A stretch of DNA of 64,000 bases from Lamellibrachia satsuma (lineage: Eukaryota; Annelida; Polychaeta; Sabellida; Siboglinidae): the NCBI GenBank assembly GCA_033239005.1, contig BSQZ01000035.1:2290001-2354000 (forward strand), in the 5' to 3' direction. The notes under the pieces were generated by a model. It worked only from the letters and a program-made list of their open reading frames with translations. It made no database searches and had not been told where the DNA came from. Shown one piece after another: positions 1 to 12,224 of the stretch (position 1 is the first letter of the stretch; each line of letters opens with the position of its first letter). Both the position numbers and the translations under genes were made by a program.

Positions 1-415
1 GCGTCACTGATGTAGGTCACTAGCCAGAACTAGCCAAGCCCAAATAGTGTCTAGAAATGTTAATAAATGATCAACGAAAGACATACAATGGTTTTTTAGT
101 GAATCAAGGTGAATCCCTGATTTGCTAGAATCATGACATTTTCACCTTGAATAAAAATACTTTCACTTAAAGAAATAAAACACGATGTATATCAGAATAA
201 AGTATGTTTAATCAGCTTTATAAACATATGCAAACTTTTATTATAGGTGGTCTATGTCAGCTGTTATGGACCGTAATAGGCACCCCCTATAAACGGGCCT
301 CTGCGGGCACATGTTTTGGTCAACTTGCCGATTACAACACTACTAGCGCCACCTAACGAGATCTAGCATTGCTATGAAAGACGCAATGGTTATAGTCAGC
401 TAACTGCTTTATACT
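1..415. other. Unassigned AT-rich flank
   Basis: No convincing coding region or repeat boundary is visible. A short core AGCGCCACCTA near 345 resembles the reverse complement of a CTCF core, but this is a weak resemblance. The stretch ends at the GTACC target duplication (416-420) of the adjoining Gypsy element. Confidence 0.4.
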
Positions 416-420
416 GTACC

Positions 421-565
421 TGTCATGTTTTATAGGGATTTGTAACAACTGAACCACTCAATCTCGAGGTAAATACCGGAAGTCTTTATTCAGTTAAACA
501 CATACAGCTGCAATCGGTGCATCGCAAACCCATTGTAATGCTATAGCGCATAGCTATTCATAATA
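421..565 (-). repeat. LTR of the Gypsy element (3' LTR on the - strand)
   Basis: 145 bp and highly similar to 2408-2547; the main differences are a short insertion near 450 and a few substitutions. The outer end abuts GTACC. The inner end abuts the GGTTGGGGAAG polypurine-like tract read on the - strand. Confidence 0.85.
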
Positions 566-837
566 CTTCCCCAACCTTAAATGAAGAACTTAATCAAGTT
601 AATTACAACTACAGTCCAAGTAGTATGTAACAAAATAAGGTATTCTGAGTTCCACGTTTGCTTTGAAACTACTAATATTGTAAAATCAAAGTCCAGCACA
701 GCAAAGTTCACTACTAATCTCTAGTGTGAAAACTATAGTCTAGTTACTAATAACAGTGATGATAATCTGAATCAGCACTGTAGCAATTACAAGTCTAGTT
801 TTACAACAGGTTTCGGAACACGGGTTGACCTTCGAAG

Positions 838-1443
838 TCGAGGTAAGTCCACAGTTGGTGTATTCTCCTTAGCAGGACTGTGATCAACAACTTCAGGTGT
901 GCTCACTCGTGGTTGATTCTGTCTGGCAGGAGTTTGAACAACCTCAGGTGTGCTCACTCATGGTTGACTCTGTCTGGCAGGAGTTTGAACAACCTCAGGT
1001 GTGCTCACTCGTGGTTGACTCTGTCTGACAGGAGTTTGAACAACCTCAGGTGTGCTCACTCATGGTTGACTCTGTCTGACAGGAGTTTGAACAACCTCAG
1101 GTGTGCTCGCTTGTGACTAACTCTGTCTGAAAGGAGTTTGAACCACATCATGAGGCCTGGTCGTTTCGACTGGGACAGATGGCTTGTCCAGCACTGGTGC
1201 AGCGTTTGCACGTGGAAGTGCTCCACTACTGTCAGGTACCTGCACTGGTCTTTCTGCCAGGGAGTCATCTCGGGGAATCATGTGTTCCACATGAACCGTG
1301 CGTCTGTTGTTTCCTGGAAGCCTCACGATGTACGTGAGTGGACCTAGTATTTTAGTCACTGTTCCAGGGATCCACTTCTCCTTGCCTCCCCTCATGTTTC
1401 TGATTCTGACAGGCTGATACATGTCAAACTGTAAGAGTCTCAC
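838..1443 (-). pseudogene. Gypsy integrase C-terminal region, degraded
   Basis: The - strand frame from 1443 carries the integrase C-terminal GPY/F-like module (KWIPGTVTKILGPLTYIVRL), followed by a Pro/Ser/Thr-rich tail with the 17-residue repeats. A basic end resembling RRSTRVPKPV occurs near 810-840. A stop at 1117-1119 and others inside the repeats break the frame. It is separated from the catalytic core (1559 onward) by a frame change. In Gypsy elements this region contributes to DNA binding and target choice. Confidence 0.7.
886..1140 (-). repeat. 51-bp tandem repeat, five units, in the integrase tail
   Basis: Five units of 51 bp (17 codons). On the - strand, in the integrase frame, each unit encodes a variant of VSTPEVVQTPVRQSQPR, so the expansion keeps the frame. 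Some units now carry stop codons, so the tail is no longer translatable throughout. Confidence 0.85.
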
Positions 1444-1558
1444 GGGCTGTGGGCCATCTTTGTGTTGCTTTTCTTTCTGCTGTCTCTCGTGAACCTTGGT
1501 TTGCAGGCTCGGTTTCAGCAGGGTTAACCTTGTTCGAGGAGTTCTCTTCAGAAACAGT

Positions 1559-2371
1559 TCAGCAGGAGTAAGGCCTGTAATGCTGTGTGGTGTTTCTGTA
1601 TTGTAACAGGATGTCGGAAAGCCGATGTTGCAGAGGAATTCGAGGATCTGCCTTTGCTAACATGTTCTTGAAGGTTTGTACATTCCTCTCCGCCAGGCCG
1701 TCTGATGCAGGGTGGTAGGGCGGACATAACACGTGTTTAACACCGTTTAACTTCAACAATGTCTCAAACTCTTCGGCAGTGAACTGTGGTCCATTATCTG
1801 AAACCACAGATTCAGGCAGTCCGTATGCCGAAAACAGCTTGTGCAGCTCTGTTATCGTGCTTCCAGCCGTGGTGCTGTTCATCAGTAGAACTTCAAGCCA
1901 CTTTGAGTGGCTGTCTGCCACAACCAGGAACATCTTTCTGTTCTTTTCTGCGAAGTCAACATGCACTCTTTTCCATGGGCGTGTGGCCCAGGGCCATGGC
2001 ATGAGAGGTGCTGCGGTTGGTGCATTTCTCTGTTTTTTTGCTGCATAGGCATATTGTGGGACCGATTCTGTCGGCTTTCTGTTTCTGTTCATGAATTGAT
2101 TCCTTTGACCGATAACTGTTAGTTGCTGTTTGTATACTTCGTGGGCCGCAGTCACTACTTCCTCATAACTTTTGTCTCCCAGACTTTCCGGTTTAAGTTG
2201 GCTTTTTATTTTTGTGAAAGCTTGCGGACCAACGCTGCTAAGCAGCAAACACTTTTTTGTGTCCTCGGGCACAGCATTCGTTGTTACAAAAAATTCGAAA
2301 CGTTCAAGATGGTTTTTGAATAATTCCCTCTCTTCTTTGTATTCCTCATAACGCAGGGTTCGTGAAGCCAT
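1559..2371 (-). pseudogene. Gag-integrase fusion ORF of the deleted Gypsy element
   Basis: 270 codons on the - strand. Residues 1-110 look like a Gypsy Gag N-terminus (start MASRTLRYEEYKEE, then FKNHLERFEFF). At about residue 112 the sequence passes directly into an integrase: HVDFAE holds the first catalytic Asp, VVSDNGPQF the second, and YHPASDGLAERNVQTFK the Glu-containing end of the D,D-35-E core. The zinc-binding N-terminal half of integrase and everything from protease to RNase H are missing, so the fusion marks an internal deletion that left the frame open. The ORF ends early (after YRPYSC), before the C-terminal module, which lies in another frame. A functional chimeric protein is possible but unproven. 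Confidence 0.8.
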
Positions 2372-2407
2372 GTTTTTTCGTGCTCAGACTCACCTCGTTG
2401 CCAATAT

Positions 2408-2547
2408 TGTTATGTTTTTATAGGGATTTGTCAATCTCGAGGTAAATACCAGAAGTGCTTTATTCAGTTAAACAACAAAACACATACAGCTGCAATCGGT
2501 GTATCGCAAACCCGTTGTAACGCTATAGCGCATAGCTATTAATAATA
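2408..2547 (-). repeat. LTR of the Gypsy element (5' LTR on the - strand)
   Basis: 140 bp and paired with 421-565. The outer end abuts the second GTACC copy (2548-2552). Just inside lies TTGGCAACGAGG (- strand), a plausible primer-binding site. Confidence 0.85.
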
Positions 2548-2552
2548 GTACC

Positions 2553-3093
2553 AGTGGCAGTGTAGGTTTCGCCTGATTTTGTCTCATTTTGTGATATCAC
2601 TGGATCTCTCATTAGATACATCACTGATCCGAGATAAATCATATGTCAGTCATTGGGAGTATGGTCCACGTATGTGCAATTTTTTCTTTTTTCGTTATCA
2701 AATTTGCAACGTAAAAATGAAAACAGCACACAAAGACAAAGTTTGTTTTTCATTTTGAAATTTGACGTAAGAAAAACAAAAAACGAATGCAAATTATTAT
2801 ACACAGTGTTTGTAATATAAGTTAGAAAAACAACATGAAGACGCAACAAACAATTTTTTCGTTTTTATTGCATCAGAATGAAAAAACAAAAAGTAACTGC
2901 AGCACCACTCGTTTTTCGTTCTGGCATCTGTTTTGTTGATGTAAAAAATAACATAAAAATGTATATGCACATGACATATTATATAACATTTATAACATAT
3001 ATAACATGTATACATGCAAACCTGCACACATGTACGTGCATGCATGAATGCATATTTGTGTATGTGCTAAGCGGCCACATGCACATAACATAC

Positions 3094-3124
<31 letters not shown>

Positions 3125-3274
3125 TACGTGCATGCGTGCGTGCATGGTTCAATGTATGCATGCCTGTATGCATACGTACATACATACATAGCAATGTACA
3201 TACATACCATACATATATGTAAGCATGCATCCATACATGTATGCATGCATGCATACATACATAGAACCATGCAC

Positions 3275-3355
<81 letters not shown>

Positions 3356-3785
3356 CATGCGTATATATATATGTTATGTATGTTACCTGCATATATTATG
3401 TGTGTGGCCGCTTAGCACACCAGCAAATCAGATGCCAGAATGATACAATGCAAGGTATAACAATTATGAGGCCATACGATTACTTTCATTTAGTAATTAT
3501 TATGAACAGTTGCGGACATTTTCGTCCAATAAAGTGAAATATGACGTAATTAAAAATGCACCAATGTGTCATACTAGTAAGGCCACATGGTGATTAATGT
3601 CAAACTAGATATACAAAAATATGTCTCAAAAACCTGTTTATGCATCATTTTTCTTCAAAAATATTAAAGTTACTCCCAGTGACCGATATATGATTTATAT
3701 CAGATCAATGACGTATCTAATGTGAGATCCAGCGAAATCACAAAATGAGACAAAATCAGGCGTGATGCAAAAACTACACCGGTGA
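2553..3785. mobile_element. Fold-back (long inverted repeat) MITE-like element
   Basis: About 100 bp at 2560-2665 recur as the reverse complement at 3665-3775; both arms contain CGCCTGATTTTGTCTCATTT and a downstream ATAAATCATAT. No transposase is encoded. The interior is low-complexity DNA bounded by a second, shorter inverted repeat. The Gypsy element inserted at or beside its left end, so the true left terminus is uncertain by a few bases. Confidence 0.75.
3066..3418. repeat. Microsatellite core bounded by an inner inverted repeat
   Basis: GTGCTAAGCGGCCACA at 3066 recurs inverted at about 3403-3418. Between them are a GTGC-type tract (3093-3145), ATAC/ATGC-rich sequence and a long (CA)n tract (about 3275-3351). 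Apparent ORFs here on both strands are translations of the repeats. Confidence 0.8.
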
Positions 3786-4256
3786 CTCTATCTGTGCTGG
3801 GTCCAAGAAGGTGCCGCCAACGACTCATCATGCCGGGTTCGGCCCATGCCGATGGATGGTTCAGCCCAGTCGTTTTGGCCCATGCGAACAGATGGTTCGG
3901 CCCACTTCGCTGAAAACCACTTCACTATTGAATTCAACCACGGTCAATTTGACCAAAGATAGTAGCAAAATTTTAAGCAGTGAAATTCGAAAAATAGTCA
4001 GCCCACTGCCTAATTCGATAATAAAAATGGAAATTATTATTGCGCACAGAAACATACTCACATGCTCACATGCTAATATTATAATACTAATATATAATTA
4101 TTATAGAGAAATTTATATCCACCAAATAATATATATTATTTTTTATTCATAGATATTTCCTTCAGTTTGGATTATTATTATGTCCAACGCTTTCCATTAT
4201 TTTGTGGATATTGCTCTCAAAGAAATTGTTTTATTAGACAAACATATATAAGTAAG

Positions 4257-4322
<66 letters not shown>

Positions 4323-4338
4323 TATATATTTGTATATA
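3786..4338. other. Spacer with degenerate GGTTCGGCCCA repeats and a (TA)n tract
   Basis: 3830-3920 has several degenerate copies of a motif around GATGGTTCGGCCCA; similar sequence recurs at 7085-7200 on the far side of the Ginger-like element. 4259-4318 is a (TA)n tract, into which that element appears to have inserted. No gene seen. Confidence 0.6.
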
Positions 4339-4482
4339 TGTTACAGTCAATCTGCGTAATCAGTCATTTCACGTAATGACTGACGTGTTTAGGCATTACG
4401 CGAAATGACTGTTTCACTCAGGCATTTCGCAAAATGACTGAAAATTCCAGTCATTACGCGAAATGACTGGAAAAGAGGTGCA
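4339..4482 (+). repeat. Left terminal inverted repeat made of short palindromes
   Basis: Contains several palindromes of the type CAGTCATTTCACGTAATGACTG split around a CACGTA or GCGAAA centre. It pairs with 6762-6904 over most of its length. Confidence 0.8.
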
Positions 4483-5479
4483 GTCATTTCACGTAATGAC
4501 TGAAACGGTGCTTCCCTTGGTTAATGACAAGTGATGTGGGCAAACTTGCTGTTTTTTATCTACCTAGCCCGATATTTTCAGAAATTGTCACCTAGCAGCT
4601 ATCTATTTATCACATTCAAAAATATTTTTTTATATATTGTAATAAAATTATGATTTAATATTATTGTTCGGGTTCACATTGGATCGTGTAGAACACCAGG
4701 AATTGAAGTTACTCCACTTATCAAATTAATGTTTTTATTACGAGGTGCAATACCCCAGTCACCTTAAGTGTGCTTTGTGTCATTATACCCAGAGCAAACA
4801 CTGTGATCGTATCAATTACAGTTTGTCTTCTATTGTGTATTTTAAATTAACTGTTGGAAATGTTACATGCATACTTAAGACATAACAACACTATCTTATT
4901 AAACAACGTATAACTTTATTATAAGTCTACAACTTGCAATAGTCTACTGTATCATTGGAAATTATATCAATGTGTTACATTTCCACAATATATGTCAAAC
5001 AAATTAAACAACACTCCTTATTCTCATAATTATATGTATGGATATGGACGTGAGCATATACCCCGGGGTAGTTGTTTTTAGCCAAGAATGTTAAATTCAT
5101 AATATTTTACATCACAGTATTGGTAAAAGCTAATGTTGTATTAAATAAATATTACTAAATAATTATTATACTCATTAGTTATCATGAAAGACAGGTGAAG
5201 CATACTAGTAGGTATACTTGCCACTGAGAGAAATCATACACATTACCCAGAGGATATTTATAAAAGACGATAAATCAAATCATGTTTGGCCTTAAAAGGA
5301 GAATTTACTTTACTAACAACTGGATGATTAGCATGTCGAATAGTCGAACCCCAAAATTTTACAGAGTCGGCTTGTAAGACTTCAACTTGATGATTAGTTA
5401 TTAGCATGTCATATGGTTCGTTCTCACTTATTCGGGCAGCTCAGACTGTTGTGACACCGGCTGTTACACATTCGTTTTG

Positions 5480-6314
5480 TTTTGTAGCACTTGCAACTGT
5501 TGCTAGTACGTTTTTATAGAAGACTGCAACAGTCACACCTGACAAAACCTTGTCCACGAGTTGCTGAAGTTTTTAATGCATGGCGGAGAGATATCTGTTG
5601 GTCTTGGTCGGTGTCTGACTGGGATAGAAGGTGTTGTGGGCATAAGTCGAATTGGCTGCGTGAATATTTATCAGGATCCCTGTCTTCACAGCAGTGGTGT
5701 ATAAGTTGTTGTCACCACGGTCAGTGATGACCCTCTTGCCTCAGGATTTACGTGGATCCTCCTTCCTCTATCCACCATAGAGCTGGGAACTGGATATTGC
5801 AGGGGCTCCGAACAGCTGGATAGCCACTTCTGCTGCTCATTTCGAGGTTTGAGGCCATATGATACAGAACTTTGTGAGATGGCACTGATAAACAATGATC
5901 CACTTGAAATGTGAATGGGGGATGATTGCATGTCAATAAGGATGATGTCATAGGTGTCCTCAATGCACACATGATATATTGGCTCTTCTTGTTCTGTTCT
6001 TCGTTTCTTTATCAACTTCTCGATGTCAACACATTGACGAATTTTATACCTGCGAAACATAATCGCAAATTTTAACTATTATCCAATTTTAATTATAAAC
6101 TACCTAAATGAATATGGTGAGAAGAAAATATATATCGTAATATAAATAAAAATTGGTACTTGCTGAAACGTGTCTTCGAAGATTCATCAATTGCCGCAAG
6201 TTTGAGTTGTTCTATAGTATTGAAATATTCCACTTTGGGAATTAGATGTTTTTGACATATTTGAGACCTTTTGTAGAGTTCTTCCTTAAATTGTAGTTTG
6301 TAATTATCCTGTGC
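5480..6314 (-). pseudogene. Ginger1/KRBA2-type transposase fragment
   Basis: On the - strand an N-terminal piece starts at MAQDNYKLQFKEELYKRS (6314) and reads to SSKTRFSKYQ. A second piece from about 6056 reads YKIRQCVDIEKLIKKR then EEPIYHVCIEDTYDII. Further down, another frame shows HLTKFC and AAEV within an integrase-like core. This order matches the N-terminal half of Ginger1 transposases, which are related to Gypsy integrases. Stops, frame changes and a gap remove the acidic triad and C-terminus. The two pieces are separated at 6061-6092, which could be a small intron or a lesion. Confidence 0.6.
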
Positions 6315-6761
6315 CATTGTGATAGCTAAGCCACAAGGCAAGTGATTAACACCTATTGATTGTGTTCTTTTTATAGGCACAATAGCCACTTGAGACTGTC
6401 ACCATTGTTAGGCAGTTAGCATTCCCAGTTGGAGAATGGTTGGGTCAACCATTACCTGTCCAACAAATCAGAGAACACCAGTAAGATAGCTGTCAATCAA
6501 ACTGTCAGGGGGAGAGTATTGTACCCACAGAGGGATTGTACCCACAGAGGGATAAATTATTAGCAAAATGTTGCCATTTACAAATATATAGCAAATATTT
6601 ATTCGTTTTGTTTATTTACTTGAATAATGTGAATGTCTGAAGAATTATGAAAGCTGACATTAATGCACAATTAACATTGCAACAATACATAATGACAAAA
6701 GTACGCAAATTGTTATTACACAGTATGACTGAAATGATCACCAGTCAAACTGTGTAATAAC

Positions 6762-6904
6762 AGTGCCTTAATTCAGTCATTTTGTGTAATGACTGGAATT
6801 TTCAGTCATTTCGCAAAATGCCTGAGTGAAACCGTCATTTCATGTAATGCATGAACATGTCAGTCATTACATGAAATGACTGATTACGCAGATTGACTGT
6901 AACG
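6762..6904 (-). repeat. Right terminal inverted repeat of the Ginger1-like element
   Basis: Reverse complement of 4339-4482 with scattered substitutions, many at CG dinucleotides (left GCGTAATC/CACGTAATG against right forms with CATGTAATG). Confidence 0.8.
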
Positions 6905-7212
6905 TATATATGTTTATGGTTAATGAAACACAGTTTCATTCATAGCACATCTGTATGTTTTTCAGCACAAACATTTCCCAGTTACAATATGCAAGTCACA
7001 AATAGTCGAGTAAAATTCACAAAAATAACGAATGTTATATTAAATAAGGTCCACGGAGCCCATTTCCCCGCTAGTATATGATAATCATTTCAGCCCACTT
7101 AGCCCACTGGCACCAGTTGTATACAGGGTTGATTCAGCCCATGCAAGTGAGAACACTTCACGGTTCACTGGTTGCAAAAACAGTTGGTTCGGCCCATGGA
7201 CAATATCCAGTT

Positions 7213-7378
7213 GCGAGATTCCGCGATGGTTGCCGCAGTCCTGCCGATCTCCTTTACGTTTATAGATGTTCACAATCAGCGCATCTTTGAAGTCCTGCAG
7301 CAGTTCACCAGACTCCCAGTAGCTTCTGCATCTGTCCAGCAGATTGGCAATGAGGATGTCACCTCCATGTTTGTACAC
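7213..7378 (-). pseudogene. Non-LTR reverse transcriptase fragment
   Basis: The - strand reads IANLLDRCRSYWESGEL then QDFKDALIVNIYKRKGD and CGNHRGIS, the fingers region of a LINE reverse transcriptase (the NYRGIS-type block). It is only about 55 codons. The frame continues into unrelated sequence towards 7085. No adjacent palm (FADD) block was found. Confidence 0.6.
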
Positions 7379-8045
7379 CTCATGATTGGGGCAGGTGGGG
7401 CATCCCTAAATAGGGTCACCTGGTCAATTGGGAAGGACCTTACACTGCCGTCGTTCTCAAGCAGTGTGCGACCATCACTCCCAGTCCACTCTCATGTGGG
7501 AATCCCACTACCAGCTTCCAGCTTCTCAGGCCTGCCAGCGCTGTAGTACCCCATCGCTGTGAGACTTCACAAAACATTAAACGGGTTACGGTGTTACCTG
7601 CGCAGAGCATTAAGTATAGTCTACCTTGTGCAGGAGTAGATTATACTCTCTGGACCAATATGCTCTGTGTCCAGTGGAGAACATCTGTTCAACGGCTGGA
7701 AAGCATGTTGGTTGCCCCGCAGTACTCAACTAACTAGAGTGACTGGTCCAGGCCAAAAAAATACCCACAGAGTTTGTTGAGACTTCCGCCATGCACCGTG
7801 CAAATCCACCAGTGAAGCAGTACCTGCTGCTGCCTTCATCACAATCTCCCACCCTGCTGTCATTGGGTTTGCTATTTTCCCATAGCTGGGACATGGGTTG
7901 GTGATTGGCAGAACATATTCCATATGCCAGTGGGTCATGCACAATGCACCTCTAGGGCCCCAGGTTGCTCCGAGATCCTCCGCCAGATTTGCCTGGTGCC
8001 TTGCGGAGACCAGTTTCCATCAGTTACCTCGAGGAGGTTACGGTG
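7379..8045. other. Intergenic DNA, no gene recognised
   Basis: Moderate-GC sequence with short overlapping ORFs and no family resemblance I can name. It is probably the remainder of the LINE debris that starts at 7213. Confidence 0.35.
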
Positions 8046-8320
8046 AGAGTCTTGCCTTAGGAGAGGCTACTGTACTGGCAGGCAATACTTCCGCTAGGAG
8101 AGGCTACTGTACTGGCAGGCAAGACTTCCTCTAGGAGAGACTACTGTACTGGCAGGCAAGACTCCCTCTAGGAGAGGCTACTGTACGGGCAGGCAATACT
8201 TCCACTAGGAGAGGCTACTGTACTGGCAGGCAAGACTTCCTCTAGGAGAGACTACTGTACTGGCAGGCAAGACTTCCTCTAGGGGAGGCTACTGTACTGG
8301 CAGGCAATACTTACTCGACT
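8046..8320. repeat. 37-bp minisatellite, about seven units
   Basis: Unit core AGGAGAGGCTACTGTACTGG followed by CAGGCAAGACTTCCTCT, with substitutions between copies. Confidence 0.9.
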
Positions 8321-8796
8321 TGCTTTTCACCAAAGCTAGCCAGCAGTGGAAGCTGAAAGCAGAAGTGACAAGCACAACTACCCACTGCCACACTAGACGC
8401 ATCACCAAAGCCTGTACCAGAAGGTACCAACCAACTGACATATGGACTCTGCAAATTATCAACTATTCTAAGTAGAAGAGCCTAGACCGGTGTGAGGTCA
8501 TCCTAAAAAATATGTATATATATTTTTAGTGGTGGTCAAGGGATGTGGCAGGGTTTTCAGCCTACCATCTCCCACCTGTTTAGGGACCAACCTCCAACCA
8601 TTATTAGAGCATGTAAGAAAAAAGAGGCCCTTGGATAGTGTGGATCGTTTGTGATGTATGAATTGTAAACAAACTGAACAACATATCCTGTCATATATTT
8701 TCTTAATTAGTTATTTATCAAATTGTATTAATAATTTCTATGTGTTGTTCGTGTCTAAGTGAGTTTATCTTATCTCATCTTTCCTGTAAATTGCAG

Positions 8797-8893
8797 TTAT
8801 TCGACACATCACTTTGGATGCTTCAAGGATCAAGGAATCCCAGGACCGCGTCCATGGCCTGTCATTGGAAACATACACACATCAGTCAGGATG
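8797..8893 (+). CDS. P450 exon (proline-rich hinge)
   Basis: Acceptor TTGCAG before 8797. It reads [19 protein letters not shown], the hinge after the membrane anchor. The donor at ATG/GTTCGT (8894) is weak but keeps phase 0 with the next exon. Confidence 0.8.
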
Positions 8894-11579
8894 GTTCGTC
8901 TCTCTCACACTTACTGAACCAAACACATTCTCGGCAAACCATTAGATTGGTTGATGTGGCAACTAGACCAAAGTTCACTTCTATGTTTGTACATGAGGAT
9001 CCACAAAGGTGGTAACACTATCAACACTGGTTCTCAAGGATGTCTCAAGTCTGCTATATATTATGGCCGAGACTGTTGTTTGCTGAGTGATATGATGGAG
9101 CGATGGGCATCGCGCCATCACATCACATCACTCTGTCGCGTCGTTCCTTCACATCATATCACTCCATCGTATCGCTCCATCACATTGCTCCATTGCATCG
9201 CTCCATCACATCACTCTATCAAATCACTTTATCGCATTGCTTGTTCGCATCACATCACTCCATTGCATCACTCCATCGCACCACTCAACTGCATCGCTCC
9301 ATCGCATCGCTCCATCACATCGCTCCAACATATCGTTCCATCACATCGCTCTGTCGCATCTCCAAATTCAGCACACAACAGCGACCATCATAGTTATTAT
9401 TCATATCACCACATTTTCTAATGCAAACTTTCACATGGAGAAGGAAATTAATTAAATTCTGAAGAATCAATAGTATAGGCTAAAGACTTTTTCCATGTTG
9501 GTAAGTGTCATATTTGATTGATTTTTGTATTTTAGGGGCGTATTCCAACACACAAGTACTGGATTGAGAAATATGGAAAAAGAGTTGGGTGAGTGATATA
9601 TACGGTCAATCAAATAGCATTTGTCGCCTGTGTTCTGATTGGTTTGTGGGACAATATTCAATATGTATTTACACAGAATGCTGCCAACCAGTTATAGTTT
9701 AATACTGGATGGAAATTATTCCTAAATATTGATAAAATGCACAGGTTTAACAATTTATTTCTGTTGACATTAGTAACCTCTAATTAAAATTTTGATACTA
9801 AAATAATATCTAGAACATTTTATTAACTGGCCATTTTGTATCCTGAGTATCACCTTTGAAAAAGCCAGGTGAGTGACAAATCACTCTCCTAGATATACCA
9901 GATTTATTTAGACGAGTGATTCATTAGTTTTGTTTCACCTGTCTGGTGGTGACACTGTTCAAACTTGTCAAAATACTTGGCACAGACCTTACATAACATC
10001 ATGCCCGCCAACTGTCTTGGTTGTGAACCTGATATCACCCCCTCAATCTGCCTAATGTCCATTTGAGAACAGTGTTGCCCTTACTATCGGCACCATTCAT
10101 ATCTTCCATGATAGGCTTCACTAATTAATTTGACAAAATTCTGGGCACCCATGATAATTTACAGGACAAGCAATGACCTTCTTTAAAAAAAACTAACAAT
10201 TAGAAAAATTGCAACAACATTTTGTATACATGAATCCAAATCAATACCAGAACCGAATCATGCAGGATGCTGTCGTGAACTGGAACAATCTTCCCACAGA
10301 AGTGGTTCAGGCCCCCCTGCACTTGAGATATACAGGTCTCTCCTGGCTGCCTTCCAAGTCTCTGAGTGAAACACATGCACATTTACCTATTATTTACATT
10401 TCTACTTCTAACAAATTTGATCCGTTTACATCTGATCTGCCACATTGTTCAGTTTTCCTGTATACAATACGGATTTTGGGAACTGTTTTTCCTACTGTTG
10501 TAGGGTATTTGGGGGCAGTGTTCCGTTTTTTATGACCACCGATCCTGACATGTTGCGCAGCATTATGGTGAAAGACTTTGCACACTTCCACAACCGGCCT
10601 GTGAGTACAAAAGTAATGTTCTGACTTAATATCCGTTGTGCTGCTACTGAAAATATGCAATATAATAAACAGTTATTTGTGTAATGTAAGGATATTAAAT
10701 AAATTTTACTATAATCATTGTGTGTAATTCTTCAGGGTGTGGTCTCAAACCGTGAGATGTTCTCCCAGACACTATTTGCCCTCAGAGACGGCCAGTGGAA
10801 ACACGTCCGAGTGCAGCTGTCTCCAGCCTTCAGTTCAGCCAAACTAAAACAGGTACAAGGGATGTAAACTGTCTTCCCATGTCCCCATCTGCCCAGCTAT
10901 CCCAGTTCCCCTGGGCACCAGTGACAATCTTGTGAACTACATCTATAATGCTATCATATAATATAAGTCTTCCCATGACAGTTTCGTTGACTTCATGTCG
11001 TCCCGGCCTACTCCACTCTGTGAATGAGTTCTTGGGTGGAATGTGGGAATGAATAGTCTTTATGCAGTAACTGCAGCTTGGTTGAATATTTCCAAGAGAA
11101 GTCTAGTTGGTGTTGGAATGAACAGGTCTGCCAGTTGGAGACGTGTAAAGCATTTTGAACAGTCCTGAATACCACTCTATATAAGTTCATATACAATTCA
11201 GATTCTTGGGAAATATACGGCCATATCCAGTTTTTATGCAGATTTGCTTCAAATGGCAAAAATCGTAATAAAGTACATATTTTCATGTGTTTATCATGCA
11301 AGTATCAAATCAAATGACACATTTATAGAGCATTCGAAACATAAATACTTTTGATGCTAACAGATTTCTGGCAAAACCTAGCAGATTTCGTTTGATGTAG
11401 GTTTTTATAGTTGCTGTGATGCTCAATCACCCTGTGTTGTTTTCTCATAATGTCATTAACCAGTACGAATTTTTGTGAGTAACTAAAATCTGTTGTTTAA
11501 CAAAAACATGCTATTTTTGTTTACCAATCACACACCCAGTTTAGTAGTATTAAATAAAAAGTAATTGCACCATTTTATG

Positions 11580-11659
<80 letters not shown>

Positions 11660-11711
11660 CTGTGTGTATATATATGTGTGTGTGTGTATGTATATATATA
11701 TATTTTATATA

Positions 11712-11786
<75 letters not shown>

Positions 11787-11878
11787 CATAAAGCAGTGCA
11801 ATTACTTTTTAATTACTTACAAAAATTGGTATAGGCTAATGACATTATTAGAACAATACAGGGTGATTGAGCATCACA

Positions 11879-11931
<53 letters not shown>

Positions 11932-11980
11932 CTGTACAACTTATATATATATATATATATAATATATATGTTCTGTACAA

Positions 11981-12019
<39 letters not shown>

Positions 12020-12112
12020 TGTGATGCTCAATCACCCTGTATTGTTCTAATAATGTCATTAGCCTATACCACTTTTTGTAAGTAATTAAAAAGTAATTGC
12101 ACTGCTTTATGC

Positions 12113-12146
<34 letters not shown>

Positions 12147-12162
12147 TAAAATATATATATAC

Positions 12163-12224
<62 letters not shown>

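Larger units (their letters stand above)
421..2547 (-). mobile_element. Gypsy-type LTR retrotransposon, internally deleted, with both LTRs and target duplication
   Basis: Two near-identical repeats (421-565 and 2408-2547) bound the element, and GTACC occurs at 416-420 and again at 2548-2552, a 5-bp target-site duplication. On the - strand the order is LTR, a primer-binding-like TTGGCAACGAGG next to the right LTR, a Gag-like start joined to integrase, the integrase tail, a purine-rich GGTTGGGGAAG tract, then the other LTR. At about 2.1 kb it is far shorter than a full Gypsy element (4-6 kb). Protease, reverse transcriptase and RNase H are all absent. It could be a fixed deletion derivative moved in trans. 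Confidence 0.85.
4339..6904 (-). mobile_element. Ginger1-like DNA transposon, decayed
   Basis: Terminal inverted repeats of about 140 bp (4339-4482 and 6762-6904) share the outer sequence GTTACAGTCAATCTGCG. The flanks are TA-rich on both sides, consistent with a 4-5 bp TATA-type target duplication. The interior carries - strand fragments resembling the integrase-like Ginger1/KRBA2 transposase. At 2.6 kb and with a broken transposase the copy is non-autonomous. Confidence 0.7.

Noticed and set aside
9103..9455. Ser/His/Ile-rich ORFs
   Set aside because: Translations of the CATCACATCACTC simple repeat.
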